Shown: piece by piece, positions 46,730-58,492 of the stretch | How positions within the stretch are numbered: the first letter of the stretch is position 1 | How the letters are laid out: every line of letters begins with the position of its first letter | From: Bos javanicus | Taxonomy: Eukaryota; Chordata; Mammalia; Artiodactyla; Bovidae | Assembly (NCBI RefSeq): GCF_032452875.1 | Contig: NC_083876.1 | Coordinates: 8,370,001 to 8,434,000 of the forward strand | Reading direction: 5' to 3' | Length of the DNA stretch: 64,000 nt | The notes under the pieces: generated by a model | Database searches by the model: none | Seen by the model: the letters and a program-made list of their open reading frames with translations, nothing else | Told to the model about the DNA's origin: nothing | Program-made: the position numbers and the translations under genes

Positions 46730-47540
46730 TTTTCCACTTGACCTCACTTGATGGTTTCTGAGTTTGTAAATCCTTCTCTGAATCCTGGAGAGCCATTTAA
46801 AGCATTTTCATAAAAGAGTAACACATGGATTATTGTAGTTTCAGAAGAGGAGTCTGATTGTGGTGTTCAATAAGAACTAGAAAGTAGATAAATTGGAATG
46901 AAGGAAATTTACTAGGAGGTGTCAATGGCAATTTAAGGAAGAAATGATAAAAGCCTGAACCCACATCAGAGTGTTGACAGAAAGAACAGGGGAATTCCTG
47001 ATAGCAGTCCCTTTAGTCTCTTACAAATAGTGATAGAACATCTAATACAGTGGTCAAAAGTCTATGCCCTAAGAGAGCATATAATTTACTGTGGGAGACA
47101 GGCTGTAATCAAATAATACAAATAATTACAAAATTGTCAATATTGTAAGTACTTCAAAGTGTAGAACATGCTTATAGTTGGGAGATTTAACCAAGTAAGA
47201 TTAGTGAGGCAAATTTCAATTAACACCTGAAGTTAGATCTGAAGGATCAGCTGGAATCAGATACACAGAGCTGTTAAAAGGGTAGAAGATAGAGCCAATG
47301 AAATATCCCGCAGTGGGAAAAGCATAGCAAGCAATAAACACCGAGGGAAGGTCAGTGTGACCCAGTGAAGACAGGGGCACACCCACTCATGGAGGGGCCA
47401 GACCATGCAAGTGCTCATGAAGGATACTGGACTTAACCATAAGAAAAACTGGAATTTGATTTGAATTTTTGGATGCAGTTGGGGGATAGCTGCATTTTAA
47501 AAGAATATGCTGGCTGTGGCAAGGGGAAATGAATTACAGG
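46730..47540 (-). repeat. Ancient interspersed repeat, opposite orientation
   Basis: Two successive blocks (46785-47010 and 47060-47540) have the reverse-orientation wording of the same old family as at 44600: gagagccatttaaagcattt, gaggagtctgattgtgg, ggccagaccatgcaagtgct and gcattttaaaagaatatgct. Divergence is strong; the assignment is inference from wording only. Confidence 0.35.
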
Positions 47541-48048
47541 AAGGCATGCAAAAGGATTTAAGCCCAAATACTGCTTTAAACAGAGAGAGAACACATGGGT
47601 GAAATAAGATATTTAAGCATTTCATAGAATGTATTTCACAAAACACCAATGCAAAATGTCCTAAGGGGAAACTGTCCCATGGTCCTGTAACTTTGAAAAA
47701 TGGTCCATATTATATTCCCTTTGTAGAAATCTGCAGTGAATGTAGCATATTAAAGATTAGTGCTGTGAAAGAATCCAGCTAGAAAATAAAACAAAGTCTG
47801 TTTACATTTGCAAGACCCAAAATATCACAATTGTATCTAACTTTGAAACTTGTTGCACACAGAATAACCTCTTAGGAAATATAGATGTGGACTGTTTTCC
47901 TATAGACACAGAACCGGATTTTAGTCAATGGATCTGACAAGTTTTTCATATTGATATTATAAAGAAATATTTTTATACTTCTATTTTTAAGAATATATAT
48001 AATATTGATGAGAGAAAAATGAGAATAAAATTTAGTCCATTAGGCTGC

Positions 48049-48378
48049 TGTGCTGTGCTCAGTCACTCAGTCTGTCCAACTCTTTGCGACCCCATGGACT
48101 CTAGCTCACCAGGCTCCTCTGTCCATGGGAATCTCCAGGCAAGAACACTGAAGTGGGTTGCCATGCCCTCCTCCAGGGGATCTTCCCAACCCAGGGATCT
48201 AATCCAGGTCTCCTGCATTGCAGGCGGATTCTTTACCTTCAGAGCCACCAGGAAAGACCAAGAATACTGGAGTGGGTAATCTATCCCTTCTTCAGGGGAA
48301 CTTCCCCAGCCAGGAATCTAACTGGAATCTCCTGCTTTGCAGGCAAATTCTTTACCAGTTAAGCTACTAAGGAAACCC
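48049..48378 (-). mobile_element. Dimeric Bov-tA/BovA2-type SINE
   Basis: 48049-48257 is a full reverse-orientation SINE ending in the tRNA head cagagccaccaggaaag. 48258-48378 repeats the body and tRNA head (caagaatactggagtgggta to taagctactaaggaaacc). Two tRNA-derived heads in tandem indicate a dimeric form. Confidence 0.85.
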
Positions 48379-48389
48379 CCTCCACTATG

Positions 48390-48681
48390 CTGTTGCTGCT
48401 GCTGCTGCTGCTAAGTCGCTTCAGTTGTGTCTGACTCTGAGCAACCCCATAAATGGCAGCCCACCAGGCTGCCCCATCCCTGGGATTCTCCAACCAAGAA
48501 CACTGGAGTGGGTTGCCATTTCCTTCTCCAATGCATGAAAGTGAAAAGTGAAAGTGAAGTCGCTCAGTCATGTCTGACTCTTAGCAACCCCATGGACTGC
48601 AGCCTACCAGGCTCCTCCATCCATGGGACTTTCTGGGCAAGAGTACTGGAGTTGGTTGTCATTTCCTTCTCCAATGCATAC
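48390..48681 (-). mobile_element. Tandem Bov-tA2 SINE units with (CTG)n and (GTGAAA)n
   Basis: It starts with a gctgctgctgctgctgctaa run and a SINE body to caatgcatg. It continues with aaagtgaaaagtgaaagtga and a second body to caatgcata. Both are reverse orientation and lack tRNA heads. This is the same architecture as at 44309. Confidence 0.85.
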
Positions 48682-49289
48682 TGAGCTATATAAAAATGAA
48701 ATAATTGCAGAAGTATAAGAAAATTGAATAATAGTGATGGGTTTACTTCTAAGGAATGATTGTGTGTGGGGGAAGTAATTTTAAATAACACATTTAAGAA
48801 ATAAATTATTACAAAAATAAATAAAAATTTAAAACTCAATTATTGCACGCTCATAAAAACAAGCAATGGAAGTTCAGGCAACGTCGAGCCATGCCTCCTT
48901 CAATTTATGCCCTGCTCAGCACCCTCCTGTGCTGAATCACACTACTGGTGACCAACAGCACACAGTGGGAGTTGCTATAAATTTCAAGGTGAAGTTATAA
49001 CAGGCACTGCAACTTCCACCTTAGGCATTTGGGTTCTAAGACGGTTGCTTACTCTGGGGGGAAGCCAGTGACTGTGCCATGAGGACACTCAAGCTGCCTG
49101 CTGAAGAAACCTGCATGGAAGGAGCCAGCATTAAAGTGCCAGCTGAGTGAGCCCCGACCCTATGCATGCTTTGATAATACTGCAGCTCCTGCTGGCATCT
49201 GATCGCCACTTCCTGCAATCCTCAAGACAGAACTTACCCTATAGAGCCCTTTTCAAATCCCTGACCTACAAAAACCATGAAAGATAAAA
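48682..49289. other. Intergenic, possible MLT1-like relic
   Basis: 49020-49260 (aagacggttgcttactctgg, gccatgaggacactcaagct, ccctatgcatgctttg) has the feel of an old mammalian LTR of MLT1 type. I cannot confirm it by eye. Confidence 0.3.
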
Positions 49290-49722
49290 GATTATGTAAT
49301 ATAGAAGAAGATTTGTGTTCTAGTATGAGTTTATCACTAAAGGGAGATTGCCTATAGCCTTAAAATGGCCCATCTCTGCAAACCCTTCCTCCTCGGTAAT
49401 AAGCATGAGCTAGAATACCTTGTTAAGTTCACAGGAAACATCCTGACCAGGCCCACCTGTCAATGGCTGCTGGAAGGATGCAATAAACACATTTCTTCCA
49501 GAGATTGACTGGAATCAGAAAATGTTTGACTTTACTCCCTCCTCTTTTAGTATAAAAGGAGCTTGCATTCTAACTCAGGCAAGATGGCTCTTTGGGACAT
49601 GAGTCCACCATCTTCTTGGTCTGCTGACTTTCCAAATAAAGTCTCTATTCCTTGACCCAGTAACTCATCTGTTGTTTTACTGGCCTGTGGTGTGGGGAGT
49701 AGAACAAACTTGAATTCAGTAA
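49290..49722 (+). mobile_element. Probable solo LTR of an old endogenous retrovirus
   Basis: Promoter and poly(A) elements are in LTR order: tataaaagga at 49551-49560, then gcaagatggctctttgggac, then AATAAA at 49635-49640 (75 bases downstream of the TATA box). A U5-like end follows (ttccttgacccagtaactca, tggcctgtggtgtggggagt). No retroviral genes adjoin it. The wording resembles class I (ERV1-type) ruminant LTRs. The 5' edge is uncertain. Confidence 0.6.
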
Positions 49723-50759
49723 AAATTATTATCATTTTATACCTACTAAACTTTGGGGTGTTTTGAAAGCAGTAACAATAATTTAATATCTGAATTGCTT
49801 TAAATGATACTTTCTTGTAAATGCAAATCACAGAGCTATACTTTGCCAAATAAGTGTTAATTCTTATAGAAGCATTTTATTTGCCTTCCAACTTAGCTTA
49901 TACTATGCTCTTCAGAAACAAAGCTCCATAGATTCACCTGATCATCTGCAGGAAAATAATTTAAGACCTCATTATATAGCTCATAGGGACTGAGAGATAA
50001 CACCCAAAATGCTAATGTATAACCCTTCCTCTTTAGTGGAGGCATATTGTCACAGAAGTGCGTTTTTAGAAGACTGTTAAATCTTGAATAGGATAACCTT
50101 TTCTGATGATGAAAATGATTTAAAGTCTTTGAAAACTCTGCTAGCCATTGTGAATGGAGTGAAAATTTTCACAAGGTGAAGAGACTGAATCTCATACTTT
50201 GCAAGGTCTTTCCCTTAATAACATTCACCAAACTGTTTCCAGTCCCAAATTCTATATCCCTTACTCAATTAATGATAATAACAAGTCTAGGGTAGAGTCT
50301 AACTCATTTCCACAATCTCGACACTTCACTTTATTAGTTTCTATTTTCTTCTTCACTTCTTACCTGATGCTTCTAACAGAGAAAAAAGGGTTTGGGTTTT
50401 TTTTTTTTTTCCTTCTTCTTTTTTCCCCACTCCCAACCACTTTAGGAAGTCTTATTTGAGTAAGAACACTGACCCAAATCAGACACTCCAGCAAAATATG
50501 AGAAAGCATAGCTACTGACAATCTATAAGTAAAACCAGCCTTTGAATAATTGAAATTTGACTACCCTAAAGTATGTGGTTTAATAAATTATGTACATTTT
50601 ACAATTACATGGTGAATGTGAAAAAAATTGGTAATATGATATACTGTCTCCCCACCTCACTCCCCTAAAAAACAACCCCCAAAGGTAGAAAGCTTGGTTT
50701 ATTTTAAAGATAAGCATAATTACTTCTAAACCCTAACATTTTGTTGGTAGTTACATTAT
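49723..50759. other. Intergenic, no gene
   Basis: AT-rich. It includes a T/C-rich run (T16 then ccttcttcttttttcccc, 50393-50430) that could be a decayed poly(A) of a minus-strand retrocopy. No body for such a copy is recognised. Confidence 0.45.
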
Positions 50760-51966
50760 GATCTCCAAGCCAGGCTTCAATAGTACCTGAACGAAGACTT
50801 CCAGATATTCAAGCTGGATTTAGAAAAGCCAGAGGAACCAGAGATCAAATTGCCAACATCCATGGGATCATAGAAAAAGCAAGAAAATTCCAGAAAAACA
50901 TCTGCTTCATTGACTATGCTAAAGCCTTTGACTGTGTGGATCACAACAAACTGTGGAAAATTCTTGAAGAGATGGAAATACCACCACCTTACCTGCCTCC
51001 TAAGAATGACCTCCTATTCAGATCAAGAACCAACGATTAGAACTGGACATGGAACAACGGACAGGTTCAAAATTGGGAAGGGGATATATCAAGGCTGTAT
51101 ATTGTCACCCGGCTTATTTAACTTATATGCAGACATCATGTGAAATGCCAGGCTGGATGAAGCACAAGCTGGAATCATGATTGCTGGGAGAAGTATCAAT
51201 AAACTCAGATATACAGATGACACCACCGTTATGGCAGAAAATGAAGAGGAATTAAAGAACCTCTTGAAAGTGAAAAAGGAGAGTGAAAAAGCTGGCTTAA
51301 CACTCAACATTCAAAAAACTAAAATCGTAGCATCCAGGCACCTCATAGCAAATAGATGGGGAAACAATGGAAACAGTGACAAACTTTATTTTCTTGGGCT
51401 CCAAAATCCCTGCAGATGGTGAAATTAAAAGATACTTGTGCCTTGGAAGAAAAGCTATGACCAATCTAGACAGCATATTAAAAAGCAGAGACATTACTTT
51501 GCCGACAAAGGTCTGTCTAGCCAAAACTATGGTTTTTCTAGTATGTATGGATGTGAGAGTTGGACTATAAAGAAAGCTGAGTGCAGAAGAACTAATGCTT
51601 CTGAACTGTGGTTTTGGAGAAGACTCTTGAGAGTCCCTTGGACAGCAAGGAGATCAAACAAGTCAATCCTAAAGAAAATCAGTCCTGACTAGTCATTGGA
51701 AGGACTGATGCTGAAGCTGAAGCTCCAATACTTTGGTCACTTAATGCAAAGAGCTGACTCATTGGAAAAGACCCTGATGCTGGGAAAGGTTGAAGGCAGG
51801 AGGAGCAGGGGATGGCAGAGGATGAAATGGTTGGATGTCACCACTGTCTCCATGGACATAAGTTTGAGCAAGCTCTGGGAGTTGGTGATGGACAGGAAAG
51901 CCTGGAGTGCTGCAGTTCATGGGATCACAAGGAGTTGGACATGACTGAGGGACTGAATTGAACGGA
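50760..51966 (+). mobile_element. BovB LINE, plus strand, 1.2 kb
   Basis: A 5'-truncated BovB from the fingers (atctccaagccaggcttcaa) through the RT palm and C-terminal domain to gttggacatgactgagggac and a short ctgaa tail. Confidence 0.93.
50814..51422 (+). pseudogene. BovB RT remnant with YTDD
   Basis: Motif A (F-I-D-Y-A-K-A-F-D-C-V-D-H) lies in one frame near 50905-50945. Motif B (Y-Q-G-C-I-L-S-P) lies in another (50910-51143). Motif C reads L-R-Y-T-D-D-T (51177-51422), with Thr for the usual Ala. At least two frameshifts separate the motifs. It is inactive. Confidence 0.85.
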
Positions 51967-52034
51967 AAAGTAGGTTCAGTTTTATGCATCTTAAAATCAT
52001 CTTAACTAAGCAACTCTGTGAAAATTTTATATTG

Positions 52035-52159
52035 GGCCTAAGGTTGAAAAAACAGAGTTTTGTATATTTTTAATTATAAAAAAGATATTCTACTTGGTCC
52101 TAAGTTTGAAAAAATACAAAATTTGATATAATTTTTAATTATAAAAAATATATTGAACT
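52035..52159 (+). repeat. 62-bp imperfect tandem duplication
   Basis: Two AT-rich units: 52035-52096 (ggcctaaggttgaaaaaaca, taattataaaaaagatattc) and 52097-52159 (ggtcctaagtttgaaaaaat, taattataaaaaatatattg). About 75-80 percent identical by eye. It lies just 5' of the old L1. Confidence 0.85.
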
Positions 52160-53552
52160 TCCAGTGTCAGCTCTGACATGTGAAGAGCTTGGAAGTAGTT
52201 GCTCTGATTCTTACAACAAGAAAAAAGCCAAACAACCTGAAAATTAGTAACTTCTCCTGGACCCATTACGGGTTTGAGGTCACAGAGCAAACCACCACCT
52301 CAAGATCTGGAGAAATAAGGTGAATATAGAAAATCACAGAAGAGACCAATTCACTTGGAGCAGAAGCAGCTGAAACCATAAATTGGTAGAAGCAGTTAAA
52401 TGGTAATTCTGGTGAGTTGCTGGAGGCTGAGTGTGGACTAACTTGAAGAGAAGAATACCTGACACAAGTCTACAAATTTTACTTCCAGGAACCCCAGCAG
52501 GTTCTCACAGGGAAGATTCAAAGAAAACACTCTTACATTTCTGAGAAAGGAGGAGGAAAGTAACCATTCTGAAATACATTCTGAGTTTTCCCCCATAACA
52601 AAGGGCTGCTCCTTAAGGAAAAAGACTTTATAAGCTCCTTATCCTACTTGGAAGAAGGGCACGCCCCAACTCCAGTCTCCTCTACCCTTCCTGTCTTACC
52701 TGAGGGGAGAGAAAAGAGTCAGGGACACTTGTGAAGGACACATGTCCACTGGAAGCCTGAGGTTTAATCACAACATTATAGACCTTCTCCCCTCCCTCAA
52801 ACCTACCACCTCAGCAAAGCTCCAGTGAATAAAACAGTGGTTCACAAGCAAAGGAGCTACAAACAACAGAGTCTTTTTAGGAGAAGTTCTTAAGGAAACA
52901 AACAAAAGAGGAAGGGGATGGGACAAAACCAAGGATATTAGAGGAAACTGAAGACTTTGGAGCCTGCAACTACAGCAAAAGTTAAAGCCCAACACCTGAC
53001 CTGCTTAACATAAAACCATAGTAAATTACCTGATACATTATGTTTGACTGTCAACAAAAAATTATAAGCTATACTAAGAAACAAAAAACAGAATAAAGAG
53101 ACAAAAATTAGAACCAAACTCAAATACGACAGATTTTGTAATTATCAGATAACTTATTCAATGTTAGGATAATTACTATGCTGAAGACTAACTAGGAAAA
53201 AACTAGAAAATATGCAAGAACACATGGGCAAGGTAAGCAGAGAGATAGAAACTCTAAGAACTTATCAAAAGTAAATACCAAAAATCAGAAGCACTGTAAC
53301 AAAAATGCAGAATGCTTTTGATGGGCTTATCAGTAGATTGAACATGGCAGGGGAAAGAATCTTTGAGCTTAAAAATATGTCAATAGAAACTTCCAAAACA
53401 GAAATGCAAAGATAAAAAAAGAATGAAAGAACAGAACATTCAAGAACTGTGGGTCACTTTAAAAAGGTATAGCATACACTATTATCATAAGGAAATATCA
53501 GAATATCAGAAGGAAAAGAAAGAAAGAAGCAGAGGAAAAATAAGAAAGACTT

Positions 53553-53746
53553 GTGTTGTCCTTCAGTTTTGTTTGATTCTTTGCGACCCCATGGACTTTA
53601 GCCTACCAGGCTCCCCTGCCCATGGAATTCTCCAGGCAAGCATGCTGGAGTGGCTAGCCATTCCCTTTTCCAGGGAATCCTTCCCAGTCAGGGATTGAAC
53701 CTGGGTATCCTGCAGTGCAATCAGATTATTTACTGTCTGAGCAATG
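53553..53746 (-). mobile_element. Bov-tA SINE nested in old L1 ORF1
   Basis: A reverse-orientation SINE, from gtgttgtccttcagttttgt to the decayed tRNA head tttactgtctgagcaatgag. The interrupted ORF1 sequence resumes with ttagtaataccaaacc. Confidence 0.85.
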
Positions 53747-54481
53747 AGAATTTTCCAGCATTAGTAATACCAAACCACTGATGCAGGAATCTCAGAGAAC
53801 ACGAAGCAAGGTAAAATAAACAAACCTAGATTTTTCATATTCAAATGGCAGGAAACCAAAGACAAAGAGAAAATCTTAAAACAAGTCAAAAGTCAAGATG
53901 TCGGGAGAAATAATTATAGTGAAACAATGATATGAACTATCTTGAACTTCTTGTCAGAAAATATGTATCAAGGGGAGAGTAGAATGCAAAATCTACTGTT
54001 TTGAAAGGAAGACATAAAGCCTTTCTGAAACAAATAAAAACTGCCTATGAAAAATGTTAAAGGAAGTTCTTCCTGAAGGAAGAAAATAATATAGGTCAGG
54101 AAATATGGATCTACATAAAGAAAGGAAGAGCATAAAAGAAGGTAAAAATCTTTTAGATTTTTAATTTTTATTATTATTAATTTATCTAATCAATAACTGT
54201 TCAAAATAATAGTATAGAGTGATAATAGTCTATGGATAAGTGAAATGGGCAGCAATGTAGTATGGGATAGGAGGGAGAAGTTGGGGATATTCTACTATAA
54301 GTTACCTGTGCTAACCTGAAGTGTTAAAACTGTATTTGAAAGTTGACTTAGATGAGTTGTATATATACACTGAAAATTGTAAGGCAGCCACTGAATTTTT
54401 TTAATATAATTGATGTGGTAAGACAGGAGAAAAATGGACTCATATATAAAACGCTCAATCCAAACTAGATACGGCAGAAAA

Positions 54482-54602
54482 TAAGGAGAAGGAAATGGAA
54501 TCCACTCCAGTATTCTTGCCCGGAGAATCCCATGGACAGAGGAGTGTGGCAGGCTATAGTCCATGGGGTTGCAAGAGTTGGACATGACTTAGTGACTAAA
54601 CC
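54482..54602 (+). mobile_element. Bov-tA SINE, 5'-truncated, nested in old L1
   Basis: Plus orientation, from ggagaaggaaatggaatcca to ttggacatgacttagtgact, with a (cca)-type tail. The tRNA head is absent. Confidence 0.85.
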
Positions 54603-56797
54603 ACCACAAGGAAAGAAAGAAAACTAATATAACAAAGAGACAACAGTTACAAGTGTGGTAAATAATAATTCTATTATATCCATAATCAAATTATACTTTG
54701 TCTAAATACAAAATGTGAGTAGTCTAAATACACCAATTTAAAGACAGAGACTGGCAGAGTAGACTTTAAAAAAAATGATCCAACTATCTGTTGTCTACAA
54801 GAAACCCACTTATGTTAAGCAATATGTTGAAAGTAAAAATAAACTATGCTAACACTAATCAAAAGAAAGCTTGAGTAGCTATATTAATTTCAGACTAAGC
54901 CAACCTCAGAACAAAGAAAATAACCAGGGATATAAAGAGACATTAACATAAAGACAATAACATAAAGAAAACCTAATGGTCCTAAATGCAGATAAACCTA
55001 ACAGCAGAGCATCAAAATACATGAGAAAATGTCTGCTAGAACTTCAAGGAAAAATAGAAAAATCCACTATTACAATTGGAGATTTCAACATCCTTCTTTC
55101 AGTAATCAACAGATGAGCAGGCAAAAAATCAGTAAGAATATAGTTGAACTTAATAGCAGTTTCTATCTCTAGATGTGTTCATAATTGACATTTATAGAAT
55201 AGTCCATCAAAGAAGAGAAGAATATATATTCTTCTCAAACTGATATGAAATATGGCTAAAGACAAGCAATGTTCTGGGCCATAATTATACCAAAAGAAAT
55301 TTAAGAGAATAGAAATCATTCAAATATGTTCTAGAACCTCAATGCAATTAAATTAGAAATCAATAACATAAGCTTTTTCTATGATCCAATGGATGTTGGC
55401 AATTTGACCTCTGGTTCCTCTGGCTTTTCTAAATTCAGCTTGAATATCTGGAATTTCACAGTTCATGTACTGCTGAAGCCTGGCTTGGAGAATTGTGAGC
55501 ATTACTTTGCTAGAGTGTGAGATGAGTGCAATTGTGTGGTAGTTTGAACATTTTTGGGGATTATCCTTCTTTGGGATTGGAATGAAAACTGATGTTTTCC
55601 AGTCCTGTGGTCACTGCTGAGTTTTCCTGATTTGCTGGCATTTGAGTGCAGCACTTTCACAGCATCATCTTTTAGGATTTGAAATAGCTCATCTGGTATT
55701 CCATCACCTCCACTAGCTTTGTTCATGGTGATGCTTCCTAAGGCCCACTTGACTTCGCATTCTAGGATGTTTGGCTCTAGGTAATGATCACACCATTGTG
55801 ATTATCTGGGTCATGAAGAATTGTTTGTACAGTTCTTCTATATATTCTTGCCACCTCTTCTTTATATCTTCTGCTTCTGTTAGGTCCATGCCATTTCTGT
55901 TCTTTATTGTGCCCTTATTTGCATGAAATATTCCCTTGGTATCTCTAATTTTCTTGAAGCGATGTCTAGTCTTTCCCATTCTATTGTTTTCCTCTATTTC
56001 TTTGCATTGATCACTGAAGAAGGCTTTCTTATCTCTCCTTGCTATTCTTTGAAACTCTGCATGCAAATGGGTATAATCTTTCCTCTTCTTTCCTTTCCCT
56101 TCTTTTCCCTTCTCTTCTTTTCTCAGCTATTGTAAGGCCTCTTCAGACAACCATTTTGCCTTTTTGCATTTCTTTTTCTTGGGGATGGTCTTGATCACTG
56201 CCTCCTGTACAATGTCTTGAACCTCTGTTCATAGTTCTTCAGGCACTCTGTCAATCAGATCTAACCCCTTGAATCTAGTTGTCACTTCCACTGTTTAATT
56301 GTAAGGAATTTGATTTAGGTCATATCTGAATGGTCTAGTGGTTTTCCCTACTTTCTTCAATTTAAGTCTGAATTTGGCAATAAGGAGTTCATGATCTGAG
56401 CCACAGTCCACTCCAGGTCTTGTTTTTGCTGACTGTATAGAGCTTCTCCATCTTTGGGTGCAAAGAATATAATCAATCTGATTTCAATGTTGACCATCTG
56501 GTGATGTCCATGTGTAGAGCCTTCTCTTGTGTTGTTGGAAAGAGGGTGTTTGCACTTGCCAGCGATCTCTTGGCAAAACTCTGTTATCCTGTGCCCTGTT
56601 TCATTTTGTACTCCAAGGCCAAATTTGCCTACTACTCCAAATATCTCTTGACTTCCTATTTCTGCATTCCAGTCCCATATAATGAAAAGGGCATCTTTTG
56701 TGGGTGTTGGTTCTAGAAGGTCTTGTAAGTCTTCATAGCACCGTCCAATTTCAGCTTCTTCAGCATTAGTGGTTGGGGCATAGGCTTGGGTTACTGT

Positions 56798-57099
56798 GTG
56801 GAAAATTCTTCAAGATGGGAATACCAGACCACCTTACCTGCCTCATGAGAAATCTGTATGCAGGTCAGAAAGCAACAGTTAGAACAGGACATGGAACAAC
56901 AGACTGGTTCCAAATTGGGAAAGGAGTATATCAAGGCTGTATATTGTCACCCTGCTTATTTAACTTATATGCAGAGTACATCATGAGAAATGCCAGGCTG
57001 GATGAAGCACAAGCTGGATCAAGATTGTGGGGAGAAATATCAATAACCTCAGATATGCAGATGACACCACCCATATGGCAGAAAGTGAAGAGGAAATAA
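56798..57099 (+). pseudogene. BovB RT palm remnant (frameshifted before YADD)
   Basis: The open frame has L-M-R-N-L-Y-A-G-Q-K-A-T, D-W-F-Q-I-G-K-G-V-Y-Q-G-C-I-L-S-P-C-L-F-N-L-Y (intact motif B) and D-E-A-Q-A-G. A frameshift near 57025 then puts the Y-A-D-D segment (57050-57065) in another frame. Motif A was lost at the inversion junction. Confidence 0.85.
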
Positions 57100-57781
57100 A
57101 GAGTATCTTGATGAAAACGAAAGAGGAGAGTGAAAAAGCTGGCTTAAAACTCAACATTCAAAAAACTAAGATCATGGCATCAGTCCCATCACTCCGTGGC
57201 TAATAGATAGAGAAACAATGGAAACTTACAGACTTTATTTTCTTAGGCTTCAAAATCACTGCAAATGGTGACTGCAGCTTTGAAATTAAAAGACGCTTGT
57301 GCTTTGCAAGAAAAGTTATGACCAACCCAGACAGCGTATTAAAAAGCAGAGAGATTACTTTGCCAACAAAAGTCTGTCTAGTCAAAGCTACGGTTTTTCC
57401 AATAGTCATGTATGGATGTGAGAGTTGGACTATAAAGAAAGCTGAGCACCAAAGAATTGAAGCTTTTGAACTGTGGTGTTAGAGAAGACTCTTGAGAGTC
57501 CCTTGGACTGCAAGGAGAACAAACCAATGAGTGCTAAAGGAAATCAGTGCTGAATATTCATTGGAAGGACTGATGCTGAATCTCCAAAACTTTGGCCAGC
57601 TGATGCGAAGAACTGACTCATTGGAAAAGACACTGATGCTGGGAAATATCGAAGTCAGGAGGAGAAGGGGATGACATTGGATGAGATGGTTGGTTGGCAT
57701 CACTGACTCAATGGACATGAGTGTGAAGAAGCTCTGGGAGTTGGTGATGTACAGGGAAGTCTGGTATGCTGTAGTCTATGG

Positions 57782-57871
57782 GGTGGACAGGGAGGCCTGG
57801 CGTGCTGCGATTCATGGGGTCGCAAAGAGTCAGACACGACTGAGTGACCAAACTGAACTGAACTGAACTGA
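57782..57871 (+). mobile_element. BovB 3' tail inserted in a BovB 3' tail
   Basis: Within the terminal region of the twin-primed BovB, the sequence tctatgggg is followed by tggacagggaggcctggcgt and gtcgcaaagagtcagacacg, then (aactg)n. The outer copy then resumes with ggttgcaaagaatgggacac. The duplicated 90-bp terminus in the same orientation is either a tiny 5'-truncated insertion or an unequal exchange between BovB copies. Confidence 0.85.
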
Positions 57872-58492
57872 TTTGGTTGCAAAGAATGGGACACGACTAA
57901 ATGACTGAACTGACTGAACATAAAGCTTGAAAATCCAAAAATGTTTGTAAACTAAATAACACACTAATAAGTAACACGTAGGTCAAAGAAATGTCTCAAA
58001 AGAAATTTTTACAACATTTTGAATTTAAGTGACAAAATAGAACATCAAAATTTGTGAAATACAGAAAATCAGTGCTTAGAAGAAAATGTATAGCGTTAAA
58101 TGTAAGTATTAAAAAAGAAGAATGATCTAAACATTTATAATCTTTCGAAACTTGTATGAGAGGGAAGAATAATTTAAACTAAAAACAAACAGAAGAGAAG
58201 AAATAATTAGCAGAGAAATTTGTAAAACTGAAAGCTGAAAATTATTTTAAAAATCAACAAAATCAAAAGCTGGTTCTTTGAAGTGCTCAATAAAATTCAT
58301 AAATCTCTAGCCAGACTAGCCAAGAAAATAAAAGAGAAAAGATGTAAATTACTAATAATAAAAATATAAAATATTAATCACTTCTGAGCCCATGGACATT
58401 CAAGGGAAGTAAAATATTATAAACAGCATCATGCCCCTGAATTTGATAACTCAGATTAAATAGGCCAATTCTATTAAAGATAAAAATTACCA

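Larger units (their letters stand above)
44578..48048. other. Repeat-poor intergenic stretch with ancient repeats
   Basis: 3.5 kb without young retroelements or supported genes. Two blocks with ancient-repeat character are listed separately. Confidence 0.5.
55371..57916 (+). mobile_element. 5'-inverted (twin-primed) BovB nested in old L1
   Basis: 55371-56797 is minus-strand sequence (fingers of the RT, then linker, then part of the APE endonuclease). It switches at about 56797 to plus-strand BovB from gtggaaaattcttcaagatg to the tail. In element coordinates the inverted piece ends about 100 bases before the start of the sense piece, as twin priming predicts. The TSD is aacataagctt (55365-55375) against aacataaagctt (57917-57928). 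The host L1 reads through when the insert is removed. A short second BovB tail (57782-57871) interrupts its 3' end. Confidence 0.88.
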
